Origin: G963692885 sp964658655
GTDB lineage: Bacteria > Acidobacteriota > Terriglobia > Terriglobales > Acidobacteriaceae
DNA length: 64,000 bases
Reading direction: 5' to 3'
Assembly: GCA_964658655.1 (NCBI GenBank)
Contig: CAZZZL010000002.1
Span: forward strand, 1 to 64,000
Shown: one piece after another, positions 8,801 through 16,421 of the stretch
How the letters are laid out: the number at the start of each line of letters is the position of its first letter
How positions within the stretch are numbered: the stretch's first letter is position 1
Position numbers and translations under genes: made by a program
The notes under the pieces: generated by a model
Databases searched by the model: none
Told to the model about the DNA's origin: nothing
Seen by the model: the letters and a program-made list of their open reading frames with translations, nothing else

Positions 8801-9122
8801 CACTCAACCTCTTTCGCACGCTTCAGAGCGATTATGATTTCTCGCCGCGGCGTCTTTGCTGTTTTCTTCTCAAATGCATGGATGAGTACAATGCGTTTGC
8901 CGACTGCCGTGACGTAGATGGCCCTCGCGATACCGCTCCTGCCCTTCAAACGCATCTCCCAAAGCGGTCCTTCGAGATGCTTTACGTACGCTCGCGGACG
9001 TTCTCCAACTCGAAGTCGCCAATCAGATGAGCGATCCGCGAGAAGCTGGCGCGAATGTCAACCGGCATGTCATTTAGGATTGCCTCGACCTGTTCATTCA
9101 GAAACTCAACTATCCAGCCCAT
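8800..9122 (-). pseudogene. RelE/HigB-like (Gp49-type) toxin, frameshifted
   Basis: No single open frame covers this gene. ATG 9122 begins MGWIVEFLNEQVEAILNDMP and runs 46 codons to ...ELENVRERT, then TAA at 8982-8984. One frame over, coding resumes as YVKHLEGPLWEMRLKGRSGI and ends AKEVE-stop at 8800. Adding one base (reading REPYVKHLEG, the family norm) near 8985-8992 restores a 107-aa toxin. The family cleaves mRNA on ribosomes. The following antitoxin is intact. The frameshift is either true inactivation of the toxin or a sequencing deletion; the family call is firm, the state is not. Confidence 0.75.
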
Positions 9123-9156
9123 AGACTATCATGCCTTTTTTGGTATACAGGCGCGT

Positions 9157-9846
9157 TTATTCGACCGTCACTTTCACAAAGACATTCTCCGGCAACTCCC
9201 CCTCCAGCAAATGCACGACGCCGTTTTTGACGAAACCGCGAAAGACGCGCCCGGACACGGCGGGTGGTGGCGGAGCCTTCGGGGCGACCCGCCCGGTAAT
9301 CTCGATCTTCGGGCCTGTCGCTGCAGGTACCGAAGCTGCCGAGGGGCGAGCACTGGCGCTGGGCGTCTGCGCGGCCACGCGGACTGACTTGCCCGTACCT
9401 CTATCCATGGCCTCATTCGCCAGTTCGTCCGCCCGCTTGTTCTTGTTCCGCAGCACGTGCTGGATCTCGAATTTCCCCAGCCTGGCTATCCGGCGCTTGG
9501 CTTCGTCATACAGCGGTCGCAGCTCAGGGCTCTTGACTTGGTACTGGCCTTTGATCTGCTTCACCATCAGCTCGGAATCGGCGATTACCCTCAACGACTT
9601 GTGGCCCTGGGTCAGGGCAAATTCTAGCGCGCCGAGCAGGGCTGAGTATTCTGCGAAATTGTTCGTCTTGACACCGAGAAATTCGCTCAATTCCCCAATG
9701 CGCTGCCCGGATGGGCTTTCGATCGAAACACCATAGCCCGCCGGACCCGGATTGCCGCGCGACCCGCCATCGCAATACGCTGTGATTGCTTCTCCAGCGG
9801 CTGCCCTGGGCGCCGCTGCTTCGTCTTGAAATAATCTTTCTGCCAT
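9157..9846 (-). CDS. Ribonuclease HI-family protein with C-terminal extension
   Basis: 229 aa. Residues ~20-150 form an RNase H fold with the four acidic residues in place: Asp26 (YCDGGSRGNPG), Glu66 (NNFAEYSALL), Asp90 (ADSELMVKQI) and Asp140 (KRADELANEA). This is the 'reverse-transcriptase-like' RNase HI branch found in plants, archaea and many bacteria, which degrades RNA in RNA-DNA hybrids. After a Pro/Ala-rich linker (~155-195) a separate ~35-residue C-terminal piece (RVFRGFVKNGVVHLLEGELP) is unusual and looks like a small beta domain of unknown use. Stands alone. Confidence 0.88.
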   Translation of the reverse strand: MAERLFQDEAAAPRAAAGEAITAYCDGGSRGNPGPAGYGVSIESPSGQRIGELSEFLGVKTNNFAEYSALLGALEFALTQGHKSLRVIADSELMVKQIKGQYQVKSPELRPLYDEAKRRIARLGKFEIQHVLRNKNKRADELANEAMDRGTGKSVRVAAQTPSASARPSAASVPAATGPKIEITGRVAPKAPPPPAVSGRVFRGFVKNGVVHLLEGELPENVFVKVTVE

Positions 9847-9908
9847 CCAGCAAGTTTAGTACTGCGCGTGCCGTGAGACGCGCGTTGCGCCAATAGAGGA
9901 TGGACTGT

Positions 9909-10061
9909 ATGAGCGGAAACTCCGGCGAACAGCAGGTCCCTGGGCCTCGGTCGGGAAGACAGGAAAAAATCGGGGTAGAAGATGAGGCTCGCTCACGATT
10001 TTCTAGCGACAGCGTCTACTCGGTAGGATTGGTGTTTATTGAGACAGACACCACTCTGTAA
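9909..10061 (+). CDS. Short ORF (50 aa) upstream of the ECF sigma gene
   Basis: ATG 9909 with AGAGGA eight bases upstream opens a 50-codon frame (MSGNSGEQQVPGPRSGRQEK...) ending in TAA 17 bases before the sigma gene. I recognise no family. A leader peptide, a small co-expressed protein, or chance are all possible; only the ribosome site and position argue for it. A small dyad (TGGTGT 10030-10035 / ACACCA 10048-10053) lies at its 3' end. Confidence 0.35.
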   Translation: MSGNSGEQQVPGPRSGRQEKIGVEDEARSRFSSDSVYSVGLVFIETDTTL

Positions 10062-10078
10062 GGATCAGGAGAGACAGG

Positions 10079-10786
10079 ATGTCGGCAACTGTTCTGGGAG
10101 TTTTAGCCAACCCGTTTCGATCGAATATCGCACGTCGCGGCGCATCGGACGCGATCGCGCAGAAGGTCAACGCAGCCGACCCTGAGCGGGCGCTTGAAAA
10201 CCAATTGATCCGCGAGGCCCAGGCGGGTTCTCGATCGGCCTTTGACGCGCTCGTCCGGCAGCATGACCAGGCAGTGCTTCGATTGGCCCTCCACGTTTCA
10301 GGCTCGGAGACGGACGCACAGGACATTGTGCAGGAAGCGTTCCTCAAGGCTTACCGGTACCTGGCGAATTTCCGATTTGAATGCTCGTTTTACACCTGGC
10401 TTTACCGCATCGTGACGAATGTGGCGCTCGACTCCATGCGCCGGAAAAAGACACGGCGAGAAGAACCGGCAACCATCACGGACGCCGCCGGCGGCTCGAT
10501 CGACCTGCTCGGCAACGTGTCCGATGAGCGCTCCATGGCCAACCCTGCGCGCGAACTCGAGAACAAGGAGCTAAGCACGAAAATTCATGCGGCACTCGAC
10601 AAATTGACGCCGCGCGAGCGCATGGTTTTCGAGATGAAGCATTACCAGGGCATGCGCCTGCGGGCCATCGGCGAGGTGCTGAATACGACGGAAGAGACCG
10701 CTAAAAACACCCTGTTCCGGGCAACGAAAAAGCTCCGGGCGGACCTGTCCCCGGTTTACCTGCCGGCGCGGGAAGGTGCCCGGTGA
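10079..10786 (+). CDS. ECF-type RNA polymerase sigma factor (RpoE-like)
   Basis: 235 aa with AGGAGAG before the ATG. Region 2 spans about residues 55-115 (FDALVRQHDQAVLRLALHV; DAQDIVQEAFLKAYRYL; FYTWLYRIVTNVALDSMRR). Region 4 is at about 165-220 (KLTPRERMVFEMKHYQGM; AIGEVLNTTEETAKNTLFRA). It should direct transcription of an envelope-stress or similar regulon. The stop overlaps the anti-sigma start as GTGA, so the two are translationally coupled. A ~40-residue N-terminal extension before region 2 is longer than average. An internal ATG may be the true start, but the strong SD favours 10079. Confidence 0.93.
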   Translation: MSATVLGVLANPFRSNIARRGASDAIAQKVNAADPERALENQLIREAQAGSRSAFDALVRQHDQAVLRLALHVSGSETDAQDIVQEAFLKAYRYLANFRFECSFYTWLYRIVTNVALDSMRRKKTRREEPATITDAAGGSIDLLGNVSDERSMANPARELENKELSTKIHAALDKLTPRERMVFEMKHYQGMRLRAIGEVLNTTEETAKNTLFRATKKLRADLSPVYLPAREGAR

Positions 10787-11811
10787 GTGCGTTCGGTCCC
10801 CAGGATATCTCCTGCGCCCTGGCAGAAGAGCGGCTGATGCTGCGCCTGTACGACGAGCTGCCGCCGGAAGAAGCCGAGGCTCTGGATACTCACCTTGCCG
10901 GCTGTGAGAACTGTCGACGCGAACTGGCCGCGCTCCGTGCGCTCGGCGAGACCCTGGGAGATGAGCCCCCGGCCGAGCCATCCCAGCATTTATTGATCGC
11001 AACACGTGAACGTCTCGATGCAGCACTCGACGAAGCCGCCCGGCAACCAACGCCCATGCGCTCATCTCTTGTTCAACGTTACGTGCGACCGATCCTGGCT
11101 CCATTCCAGATTTCAGGCCAGGGATTGCGTGCAGCGCCGTTCGCTGTCGCCGCCATGCTGCTCGCCGGTGTCGGGGCCGGCGGCTTCAGCGGCTACCAGC
11201 TCGGCGCAAGAGCGGTGCATCCGCCAGCCCGGCCGGCGACGCCGAGTATGCTGGTGCCGGTTGCCAATTCTCCCATCGCAAGCGTCAGCAGTGTGGCTCC
11301 CCAGGCAGACGGCAAGACCGTAATGGTTCGCTATAACCGTCTGGTGCCTGAGTCGGTGACCGGCTCGGCTGATGACCCGGATATCCGTCAGCTGCTGGCT
11401 ATGGGCATTCAGAATCCTACCGGACCGGAGGTGCAGGATGACGCTGCGCGCACCCTCGCCGACTCCTGTACGCACGGTCCTGAGTGTGAAGACAGCCGCC
11501 TGCGTGGAGCCCTGCTGACGGCCGCACGCTACGACGGTGACGCCCTGCTCCGCAGCAAGGCTCTCAACAGTCTCGAGCCCTATATTGCCGAAGACATGAG
11601 GGTGCGGGACATGGCTCTCTATTCGCTGACCCACGACGCGTCGAACCAGGTACGAGCCACGGCGATGGAAATGCTGCACCCGGTCGAGGCCGACTCGAGT
11701 GTCCGCCAGGTGTTGCAGAATGTTTCGAACAGCGACCACGATCCTGCTATCCGCAGCCAGTCCGAAAGAATGTCGCGGGACGCCAGCGATATAGGCCTGC
11801 AAATTCAATAA
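10783..11811 (+). CDS. Transmembrane anti-sigma factor with zinc finger and HEAT-like outer domain
   Basis: 342 aa from GTG 10783, overlapping the sigma stop by four bases. The cytoplasmic N-part has the zf-HC2 signature His37-x3-Cys41-x2-Cys44 (HLAGCENC), the usual sigma-binding zinc finger. One membrane span lies at about 117-140. The outer ~200 residues are helical and repetitive (LRSKALNSLEPYIAEDMRVR, then DMALYSLTHDASNQVRATAM), resembling HEAT repeats. Such a sensor region is uncommon in anti-sigma factors, where short regions are the rule. It likely holds the ECF factor inactive until an envelope signal arrives. Confidence 0.85.
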   Translation: MSAFGPQDISCALAEERLMLRLYDELPPEEAEALDTHLAGCENCRRELAALRALGETLGDEPPAEPSQHLLIATRERLDAALDEAARQPTPMRSSLVQRYVRPILAPFQISGQGLRAAPFAVAAMLLAGVGAGGFSGYQLGARAVHPPARPATPSMLVPVANSPIASVSSVAPQADGKTVMVRYNRLVPESVTGSADDPDIRQLLAMGIQNPTGPEVQDDAARTLADSCTHGPECEDSRLRGALLTAARYDGDALLRSKALNSLEPYIAEDMRVRDMALYSLTHDASNQVRATAMEMLHPVEADSSVRQVLQNVSNSDHDPAIRSQSERMSRDASDIGLQIQ

Positions 11812-11832
11812 CCAGCCATGAGGAAACCCGGA

Positions 11833-13083
11833 ATGCTTGGAGTCAGCCTGAAACTCCGTCTTGTTGGCTTTCTCGCGGCAGCCTTGGCGACGAGCGGGGG
11901 CCTTGCCACCGCTGCCTGCGCCATGGTGCCGCAGGATGATAGTGCCGAACTCGTGCAGGTGAGCAACGCTGCCAGCTACCTGGGCGTGAATATTCGTGAC
12001 CTGGACGACCATGCTGCGCGCGCGCTCGGCCTGAAATCCACCAACGGCGTGGAAGTGACGGCGGTCGACCACGACGCCCCTGCCGGCAAGGCCGGCCTGC
12101 ATCTTCGCGACGTCATCCTGACAGTCGATGGCAAACCAGTCACCAGTGCACTTCAATTCCGCGAGACCATGAAGGCCATGCCGCCGAACAAGATCGTCGA
12201 CCTGGGCATCGTCAGGGCAGGCAAGCCTATGAAGTTTGCCATCAAGCTGGCGGACCGGGTCAAGCTGCAGCAGCAGGCATGGCTGCAGCATTTCTCTGTA
12301 GCGCCGCCGCAGCTCGGTAATACCTTCAGCGGCGTGGCCGCGCGCCAGGGCAGTAATCCGGCCAGCGACGACGAAGGTGACCCTTCGGAAGACGTTGTGC
12401 TGACCCGGCCCTACCGGATCGGTGCTGTACTTGACTCGATCGGGCCGCAGCTCGCTGCCTATTTTGGCGTGAAAGACGGTACCGGCATGCTCGTAAAAAC
12501 AGTCGAGCCCGATGGTCCGGCGGCGCAGGCAGGCCTACAGGCCGGAGATGTCGTCCTCAAGCTGAATGACGATACCGTCTCGACCCCGATGGATTGGATG
12601 CGCGCCATACGCAAGGCGGAGGACAAGCCTATCCTGTTGACGATCATGCGCAACAAGCATGTCGAAACACTAACGGTCGCCCCGCCCAGGACCCAGGCAC
12701 TCCTCGATTGGCCTGAACTCTCCAGACGCGAACAGCAGGACCTCAAAACAGAGATGGATATCATGTCAGCGCTTTTGAAGAATGATCCTGCGCTGAGCGA
12801 AGACGCCATGGACAAGGCGATAGCCGAAGCGCAGAAGACCCTGCCCGATCTGAAGAGCGAGGTCGGGTCACTGGATCTGAAGGTTTCCGAACTGCCCGAC
12901 CCCGCAGAATTAAGGGACCAGGTCAATCGCAGTCTGGAACAGTCCGGCATTTCACCCGACGGTAAGCTCTCGCCCGAATTACAGTTAGAACTTAGAGACG
13001 GGTTACACAAGGCACAGGAGCAGCTTGGTCACTCGCTGGACACGCTGACCCTGCCGGATGGAGTCGGTCTGCAGCCCTATTGA
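11833..13083 (+). CDS. Exported protein with two PDZ domains
   Basis: I prefer ATG 11833 (MLGVSLKLRL) because AGGA lies 8 bases upstream; ATG 11818 would add five residues without a ribosome site. A signal peptide ends near ACA at residue ~29. PDZ1 is at about 45-125 (YLGVNIRDLDDHAARALGL ... GLHLRDVILTVDGKPV), PDZ2 at about 195-285 (GMLVKTVEPDGPAAQAGLQA, GDVVLKLNDDTV). A helical C-tail of ~110 residues follows. There is no protease domain, so it is a DegP/DegS-like adaptor at most. Only 21 bases separate it from the anti-sigma gene: same operon, probably the periplasmic sensor or effector of the sigma circuit. Confidence 0.87.
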   Translation: MLGVSLKLRLVGFLAAALATSGGLATAACAMVPQDDSAELVQVSNAASYLGVNIRDLDDHAARALGLKSTNGVEVTAVDHDAPAGKAGLHLRDVILTVDGKPVTSALQFRETMKAMPPNKIVDLGIVRAGKPMKFAIKLADRVKLQQQAWLQHFSVAPPQLGNTFSGVAARQGSNPASDDEGDPSEDVVLTRPYRIGAVLDSIGPQLAAYFGVKDGTGMLVKTVEPDGPAAQAGLQAGDVVLKLNDDTVSTPMDWMRAIRKAEDKPILLTIMRNKHVETLTVAPPRTQALLDWPELSRREQQDLKTEMDIMSALLKNDPALSEDAMDKAIAEAQKTLPDLKSEVGSLDLKVSELPDPAELRDQVNRSLEQSGISPDGKLSPELQLELRDGLHKAQEQLGHSLDTLTLPDGVGLQPY

Positions 13084-13192
13084 CCAGCGCCGCACTTCAA
13101 GACTGCTGGAGTACCGTTCGCGGAACATCTCTGCCTCTGGCTGCTGTACGCAGATTTGTCTGTGCCGCGTAAAGCTATAATTATCAGAACAA

Positions 13193-14248
13193 ATGCCTGT
13201 TCCCGCCCATCGATCGAGCCTGTCCTTTCGCGCCAGAGCTGCCGTCCGCAAGACCCGGGAAATCGCCCTTGTCGGCCACGCGCTGGCTTCGACGCATCAC
13301 CCGGTCATGGCCCAGATCGTTCCCATGCGGCGCTGCAATCTCTCCTGCGCGTACTGCAATGAGTACGACGAAGTCTCCAAACCCGTGCCGCTGGACGAGA
13401 TGGAGCGTCGTATTGACGAACTCGGACGCCTTGGAACCAGCATCATCACTATCTCCGGTGGCGAACCGCTGCTCCATCCGGAACTGGATGACATTATCCG
13501 CCGCATCCGCAAGGTCGGCGCCATGGCCGGCATGATTACCAATGGCTACCTGCTGGTCCCGGAGCGGATTAAACGCCTGAACGCGGCGGGCCTCGATCAC
13601 ATGCAGATTTCGATCGATAACGTGCAGCCGGACGAGATTTCAAAGAAGAGTCTGAAGGTCCTCGACAGGAAGCTGCAGAACCTGTCGGAATTCGCGGACT
13701 TCCACGTGAACATCAATTCCGTAGTTGGTGGTGGCATCAAGAATCCGCAGGATGCGCTGACGATCGGACATCGGGCCCTCGAACTGGGCTTCACCTCGAC
13801 CATCGGCATCATTCACGATGGCAGCGGTCAATTGAAGCCCCTGGTCGACGAAGAGCGCCGTGTCTACTACGAAATGGTGAATCTCGAGAAGAAGAATTAC
13901 TCTCGCTTCAACCACTTCCAGGAAGCCATCGCGAATGGCAAACCGAACGACTGGCGCTGCCGTGCGGGTTCACGCTACCTCTATATCTGCGAAAACGGGC
14001 TTGTGCACTATTGCTCACAACAGCGCGGATGGCCCGGAACTCCGCTCGCGGACTACACGCAGGCCGACCTGGATCGGGAATTTCTTTCAGAAAAAAGCTG
14101 TGCGCCCAACTGCACGGTGTCATGCGTGCATCAGATTTCATATATCGATCATTGGCGAGCGCCGCAGCATCAGCACACATCTCCCGGCCTGCCGGCGACG
14201 CCAGAAGCAGCTGATCGGACCTCTGATCTCGTCAATATCGAGCTTTAG
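13193..14248 (+). CDS. Radical SAM protein with C-terminal Cys-rich (SPASM-like) region
   Basis: 351 aa. The 4Fe-4S/SAM motif CxxxCxxC is RCNLSCAYC near residue 45; GGEP (ISGGEPLLHPELDD) follows at the expected distance. The C-part has further cysteines (DWRCRAGSRYLYICENGLVHYC; SCAPNCTVSCVHQ), which could hold auxiliary clusters as in SPASM proteins that modify peptides or mature enzymes. It lies 109 bases after the PDZ gene on the same strand and is followed by a 67-aa protein, so a peptide substrate nearby is possible. The reaction is unknown. It resembles HpnH/MoaA-type proteins only in the core. Confidence 0.85.
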   Translation: MPVPAHRSSLSFRARAAVRKTREIALVGHALASTHHPVMAQIVPMRRCNLSCAYCNEYDEVSKPVPLDEMERRIDELGRLGTSIITISGGEPLLHPELDDIIRRIRKVGAMAGMITNGYLLVPERIKRLNAAGLDHMQISIDNVQPDEISKKSLKVLDRKLQNLSEFADFHVNINSVVGGGIKNPQDALTIGHRALELGFTSTIGIIHDGSGQLKPLVDEERRVYYEMVNLEKKNYSRFNHFQEAIANGKPNDWRCRAGSRYLYICENGLVHYCSQQRGWPGTPLADYTQADLDREFLSEKSCAPNCTVSCVHQISYIDHWRAPQHQHTSPGLPATPEAADRTSDLVNIEL

Positions 14249-14363
14249 GTCAGGCCCCGGGCCCAGGCGTTACGTTACTAGTCATTACTGAGATTCCTCT
14301 TTTACGTTACGGTAGAGGTCTGGCAATATCCCACTTAAGCTGTATGGTGAATGCATGCGGTGG

Positions 14364-14433
14364 TTCTTCTTGAACTGCCTGGAGCGGAAGCCTTTCGGGG
14401 GAGGGGCTTCTGGACCAGGTGGCTAAAGAAGAA
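14364..14433 (+). repeat. Three-tier nested inverted repeat (structured RNA or attenuator candidate)
   Basis: Three consecutive pairs of arms are nested about one centre: TTCTTCTT (14364-14371) with AAGAAGAA (14426-14433); CCTGG (14378-14382) with CCAGG (14415-14419); GAAGCC (14387-14392) with GGCTTC (14405-14410). The internal loops are nearly symmetric (6/6 and 4/4). It occupies the gap between the radical SAM gene and the 67-aa gene, ending 53 bases before the latter's start. There is no T run, so it is not a simple terminator. Confidence 0.55.
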
Positions 14434-14486
14434 TCGCCGCGGACCACAACCAGATGATGAGTCCGCTGCAGGAAAGGTATCCCCGA

Positions 14487-14690
14487 ATGAACCCGCTGCA
14501 ACTTGCAAGCGCACTCGAACAGACCCGGTCAATCCCTCTCGATCAGATCGCCTCCGTCGCCATGGATCACAAACGCAAGCTGGCCGTCGTGCAACTGCAC
14601 TCCGGCACCGAAGTCCAGATGGAAGTGACCGACTACCGAGACCTCATCGACAAACTGACCGAGCTTTATTCCGGTCAATACGTCGCCTGA
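14487..14690 (+). CDS. Conserved-looking small protein (67 aa), function unknown
   Basis: ATG 14487 has AGGAAAGG nine bases upstream; the earlier ATG 14454 lacks a site. The protein (MNPLQLASALEQTRSIPLDQ, IASVAMDHKRKLAVVQLHSG, TEVQMEVTDYRDLIDKLTEL, YSGQYVA) looks like a compact alpha/beta domain with no signal or membrane segment. I do not recognise a family. It follows the radical SAM gene on the same strand and has its own strong terminator. Confidence 0.65.
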   Translation: MNPLQLASALEQTRSIPLDQIASVAMDHKRKLAVVQLHSGTEVQMEVTDYRDLIDKLTELYSGQYVA

Positions 14691-14711
14691 CATTTGATCC
14701 AAACCACATCG

Positions 14712-14744
14712 AAAGCCCAGCCTGACGCGACCAGGCTGGGCTTT
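14712..14744 (+). terminator. Rho-independent terminator
   Basis: A perfect 13-bp stem (AAAGCCCAGCCTG with its complement) and 7-base loop lie 22 bases after the 67-aa gene, followed by TTGTCTTTTC. It lies between convergent genes and could also stop the GH39 transcript, though T richness is on the plus-strand side. Confidence 0.85.
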
Positions 14745-14757
14745 TGTCTTTTCATCT

Positions 14758-16275
14758 CTACTGTGCCGCGATCGTGACGACAGCCAGTCCCTGGACCGGC
14801 ACACCCACGGTCAGCTTGCCGCTCTTCAACTCGGCCGTCTCCGGCGTACCCGCTGTGCCGATCTTGCGCAACTGATCGATCTGCTCCCGGCTTGGATACT
14901 TGGGACTTCCCATCGCTTTCCATGCGTCGAGGGTGTCGCCATGCTTTGCATCCGCGCGGGCGATAGTAGCCTTCGCCGAGGCTGAAACTCCGTGGAGATC
15001 GATCGCGAACTCCTTATCGGCCCCCGTCGCACCCGGCTCGACCAGATTCCACAACGCGACCACCATGCTGCCATCTGCTTTCTTCGTGACCAGCGCATCG
15101 GTTGCGGTATTTGCCAGCCGCGTCGTCCCGAGCTCGTGCAGGATCGAAAATGCAGTGAAGGACGGCTTGGGGATGTCGTCTTCGGCAATGAGTCCATAGC
15201 CGCCATAGAACGGTGTCTTGACGACTCCCTGCTCCTCAAATACATCCGAAAAGGACCAGTAGGACATCATCGCCGTCATGCCGTCACATTCGCGGATCGT
15301 GTTGGCCATCCACGGCCCCATGTAAGTCGAATCCGTGATCTCCTGCTGGTTCATATAGGTCGCGTTGTATTCGCTCCATATGAGCGGTATGTCCGGCCTG
15401 GCAGACTTTTTGATTTCGTCATGAACATGCGAGACCGCGGCGCACACCATGCCGTGCGGCGGCAGCTTGGCCTCGTGGCCGAAAACATCCTGCGCCGTGT
15501 CATTGCCATAGACATGCGTCGATACGAAATCGAGTGGCACCTTCTGCGTGGTCGCATGCGCGATCATCGCGTCCACCCATGCCGCCTGCGCAGTTGCAGG
15601 GCCGCCGACACGCAGCTTCGGGCTTACTGCTTTCACTGCGCGTGCGGCGTGATCGTACAACTCGAAATAAGTCTGCTGCGCCGGCCTGCCGGTCCAGAAG
15701 TCGATATTCGGTTCATTCCACACTTCGAAGTACCAGCTCGAAACTTCGTCGATACCATAGCGATCGACCAGGTGTTGCGTGAATGCCTGTACCAGCGCGC
15801 CCCACTTATCGTAATCGGCGGGAGGCGCAACGATCTGCTTGTACCAGAAGGCATGGTAATCGAGCCGCGAAGCCATCTTCTTCGGCATGAAGCTCAACTC
15901 GACGAATGGCTTGACGCCATTGTCGAGCAGGCCATCGTAAATATGATCGACATACGACCAGTTATAGATCGGTTTGCCCTGCGCGTCCTCTCCGTCATAC
16001 ACGCCGATATCATCGTTAAGAATTGCGTGGAAGCGGATGTACGTGAAACCCGTCGCTGACTTCACCGCCCGCAGGTCGCGTCGATAATCATCGCGCAGCG
16101 AAAGCACAGCACGGCCCGAGCCGAACATCTGTTCCCAGAAATGCGGGAAAGGCGTCGCAGCCGCGTGCGCGTCGATGGTGATCACTTCCTGGTTTGTCGA
16201 AGCCATGGCTGGAACAGGCGCGAGCGCGAGACAGGTGATCAGGCAGAGCAGGCGGTTTGAATCGAAAGAGGGCAT
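14758..16275 (-). CDS. Secreted GH39-type glycoside hydrolase (beta-xylosidase-like)
   Basis: 505 aa from ATG 16275 (MPSFDSNRLLCLITCLALAP); the frame stays open further upstream, but no signal peptide or SD supports a longer start. A signal peptide ends near AMA at residue 25. The clan-A TIM barrel carries the acid/base Glu188 in WYFEVWNEPN and the nucleophile Glu302 in LIWSEYNATY, the GH39 layout of beta-xylosidases. A C-terminal beta domain follows from ~410. It should release xylose or a related sugar outside the cytoplasm. It is not obviously in an operon; the divergent neighbour is an ATPase. Confidence 0.88.
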   Translation of the reverse strand: MPSFDSNRLLCLITCLALAPVPAMASTNQEVITIDAHAAATPFPHFWEQMFGSGRAVLSLRDDYRRDLRAVKSATGFTYIRFHAILNDDIGVYDGEDAQGKPIYNWSYVDHIYDGLLDNGVKPFVELSFMPKKMASRLDYHAFWYKQIVAPPADYDKWGALVQAFTQHLVDRYGIDEVSSWYFEVWNEPNIDFWTGRPAQQTYFELYDHAARAVKAVSPKLRVGGPATAQAAWVDAMIAHATTQKVPLDFVSTHVYGNDTAQDVFGHEAKLPPHGMVCAAVSHVHDEIKKSARPDIPLIWSEYNATYMNQQEITDSTYMGPWMANTIRECDGMTAMMSYWSFSDVFEEQGVVKTPFYGGYGLIAEDDIPKPSFTAFSILHELGTTRLANTATDALVTKKADGSMVVALWNLVEPGATGADKEFAIDLHGVSASAKATIARADAKHGDTLDAWKAMGSPKYPSREQIDQLRKIGTAGTPETAELKSGKLTVGVPVQGLAVVTIAAQ

Positions 16276-16382
16276 GGAAACCTCGATGACAAATCTACCT
16301 GCTTGCGATGCATCTGGCCGGTCACGCGGATAGCCTCGGTGAGGATTTGCCGCAGAACCGCTAAGCTGACACCTAAAGTTCA

Positions 16383-16421
16383 ACCTTGTTTTTGTAACAT
16401 GCGATGTTAGAATAACAAGGT
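16383..16421 (+). promoter_or_regulatory. Leaderless promoter with embedded palindromic operator
   Basis: TTGTTT (16386-16391) and TAGAAT (16408-16413) are spaced by 16 bases and end 6 bases before the GTG at 16420, so transcription would begin at about the start codon. A perfect palindrome TAACAT-GCG-ATGTTA (16395-16409) fills the spacer and enters the -10. An outer pair ACCTTGTT / AACAAGGT (16383-16390, 16414-16421) wraps the whole. This is a plausible repressor target. Confidence 0.6.

Noticed and set aside
8704..9030. 108-codon plus-strand frame over the toxin locus
   Set aside because: The minus strand has recognisable RelE/HigB motifs; this is the shadow.
11113..12291. 392-codon minus-strand frame opposite anti-sigma and PDZ genes
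   Set aside because: Antisense shadow across two well-supported genes.
14992..16059. 355-codon plus-strand frame opposite the GH39 gene
   Set aside because: No signal or motif; GH39 active-site motifs are on the minus strand.
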